The translations under genes and the position numbers were made by a program. Shown piece by piece: positions 62,950 through 64,000 of a stretch of 64,000 bases of DNA (positions are counted from its first letter, which is position 1; each line of letters begins with the position of its first letter). The notes under the pieces were generated by a model. It did no database searches. It was not told the DNA's origin and saw nothing but the letters and a program-made list of their open reading frames with translations. The stretch spans positions 149,969,379-150,033,378 of the forward strand of contig CP136063.1 in NCBI GenBank assembly GCA_032622095.1, in the 5' to 3' direction. This DNA comes from Siphonodentalium dalli (lineage: Eukaryota > Mollusca > Scaphopoda > Gadilida > Siphonodentaliidae).

Positions 62950-63538
62950 AGGTGTGTACAGACTTGCTACATTTCTTTTAAATGATAATATGACTTCTCT
63001 TTTAATTCCCTTAAGAAATGCTTAGATAATAAATTCAACAAATGGCCATTGAACTTATTATCTGAACAATTTTGAATAAGGCTGTTTCGTCTTGGGTGAA
63101 TTGCAGGTTGTTTGTTGAACTCATTATCAGCACATTTCCCGCCAATTAATAGGAATCCTTTTGCACTCACTTGTATTTTCTATTCGTCTGTCTGTCCACT
63201 CGGTCTTTTGCTAATTTTTTCTAATCACCCCTCTTAATGAAGAATAGACCTTTAGTAAAGAAAGGGTTAAATTTATTATCTGAGTACCCCTATGATTTGG
63301 TGAATGGGAATCAATATGGTGTTTCTCTATCATTTGTTATAATCAGGACATCCCTACAAATGGGACAAAAGTAATCACTTGTGTCGATAGTAAACATCAT
63401 TTATGAAATAAATTGTCTGATATGTGAGCTTACTGTATAGGGACACATGTCATGTTTGAACGGTCAGTGTGGACTACATGTTTGTACCAGACTTATGAGC
63501 AGGGTTGGCCAAATGAAATTATTGATTTAATGATTTTT
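62950..63538. other. Unassigned sequence with a dispersed repeat
   Basis: About 63010-63215 matches 58685-58860. No YTHDC1 exon found here. Confidence 0.45.
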
Positions 63539-64000
63539 ATGTTTACCCATACCATAGTATGGTAAACATAGTGTCGTTGTCCGGATTGACCACTCGTCGT
63601 TAGTCTGTCCGTCTGTCTGTCTGTAGACACTTTACGCATGGTGCGATAACTGAAATATTTTCTATCTGATCGGAACCAAATTTTGTATATGAATTTCTCA
63701 ACACCAAATACAGATCGAGTTCGAATATGGGTTTGATCCGAGTTTTTTTTACGGAGTTATGGCCCTTTTTCGACTTAAAATTCATGCATGCTGCCATAAC
63801 TCAAAACAAAATTATTTGACTGGTACCAAATCTGGTATGCGAGTTTCTCAGCCCAAAATACATATCGAGTTCGAATATGGGTTTGATCTGATATTTTTTA
63901 ATGGAGTTATGGCCCTTTGACATAGAATTCATGCATGCTTCCATAAATACACCATTTCTCAACTGATAGGAACCAAATTTAGAATGTGAGTTTCTCAACT
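63539..64000 (+). repeat. Family H1 copy e, cut by window end
   Basis: Head palindrome, GTCC/GTCT run (63605-63625) and three cores with CAGATCGAGTTCGAATATGG; runs off the window. Confidence 0.9.

Noticed and set aside
60185-64000. Further YTHDC1 C-terminal exons
   Set aside because: I found no open segment with splice sites in the right phase and Pro/Arg-rich content; the 3' end is probably outside the window.

Overview
This window is eukaryotic genomic DNA, AT-rich and repeat-rich, with spliced genes and mobile elements typical of animals. The dominant repeats have a 5' palindrome, a GTCC/GTCT tetranucleotide run, tandem cores of about 120-190 bp and a 3' hairpin. This matches the pearl / Helentron-associated (HINE) type known from bivalve molluscs. 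A bivalve, or at least a lophotrochozoan, is therefore the best guess; no gene here fixes the species.

One host gene is clear: a + strand orthologue of YTHDC1, the nuclear m6A reader. I place eleven exons between 24921 and 60184, plus a putative first exon at 14422-14437. All introns are GT-AG and reading phase is kept at every junction, giving about 471 codons. Order: a conserved short N-terminal motif (LNVLDDIL), a Lys/Ala-rich stretch, acidic and Ser-rich segments with the conserved YDTRSEASD and ISPI motifs, the YTH domain (exons 7-11), then an Arg-rich C-terminal start. The 3' end lies beyond the window.

Region by region: 1-14 kb has no recognisable host gene. It holds minisatellites (500-622, 1740-2601), a hairpin-bearing satellite with higher-order structure (3548-7016, interrupted by a TTAA transposon), a LINE fragment (7786-8010) and long tandem-core repeats (8.2-12.7 kb). 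12.7-17.4 kb has two adjacent copies of one HINE-like family; the first is split by three nested DNA transposons, and the putative YTHDC1 exon 1 lies inside one of them. Intron 1 (14.4-24.9 kb) holds more core repeats and a decayed LINE with an exact 1,118-bp tandem duplication. Introns 2-10 (25-42 kb) hold a Harbinger-like MITE, a BED-finger fragment, TTAA elements, an RFX-like X-box palindrome and a reiterated 16-mer. Intron 11 (42.6-60.1 kb) holds two hAT elements, further HINE-like families and TTAA elements. After exon 12 comes a 2.7-kb terminal-inverted-repeat element.

The strongest result is structural. Nested insertions can be dated relative to each other because paralogous empty sites are present in the same window: the copy at 52490-54719 supplies empty sites for three insertions in the copy at 12732-16480. 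Eight TTAA-flanked elements of two terminus classes lie in 64 kb. All family names are from sequence reading only; no database search was run.
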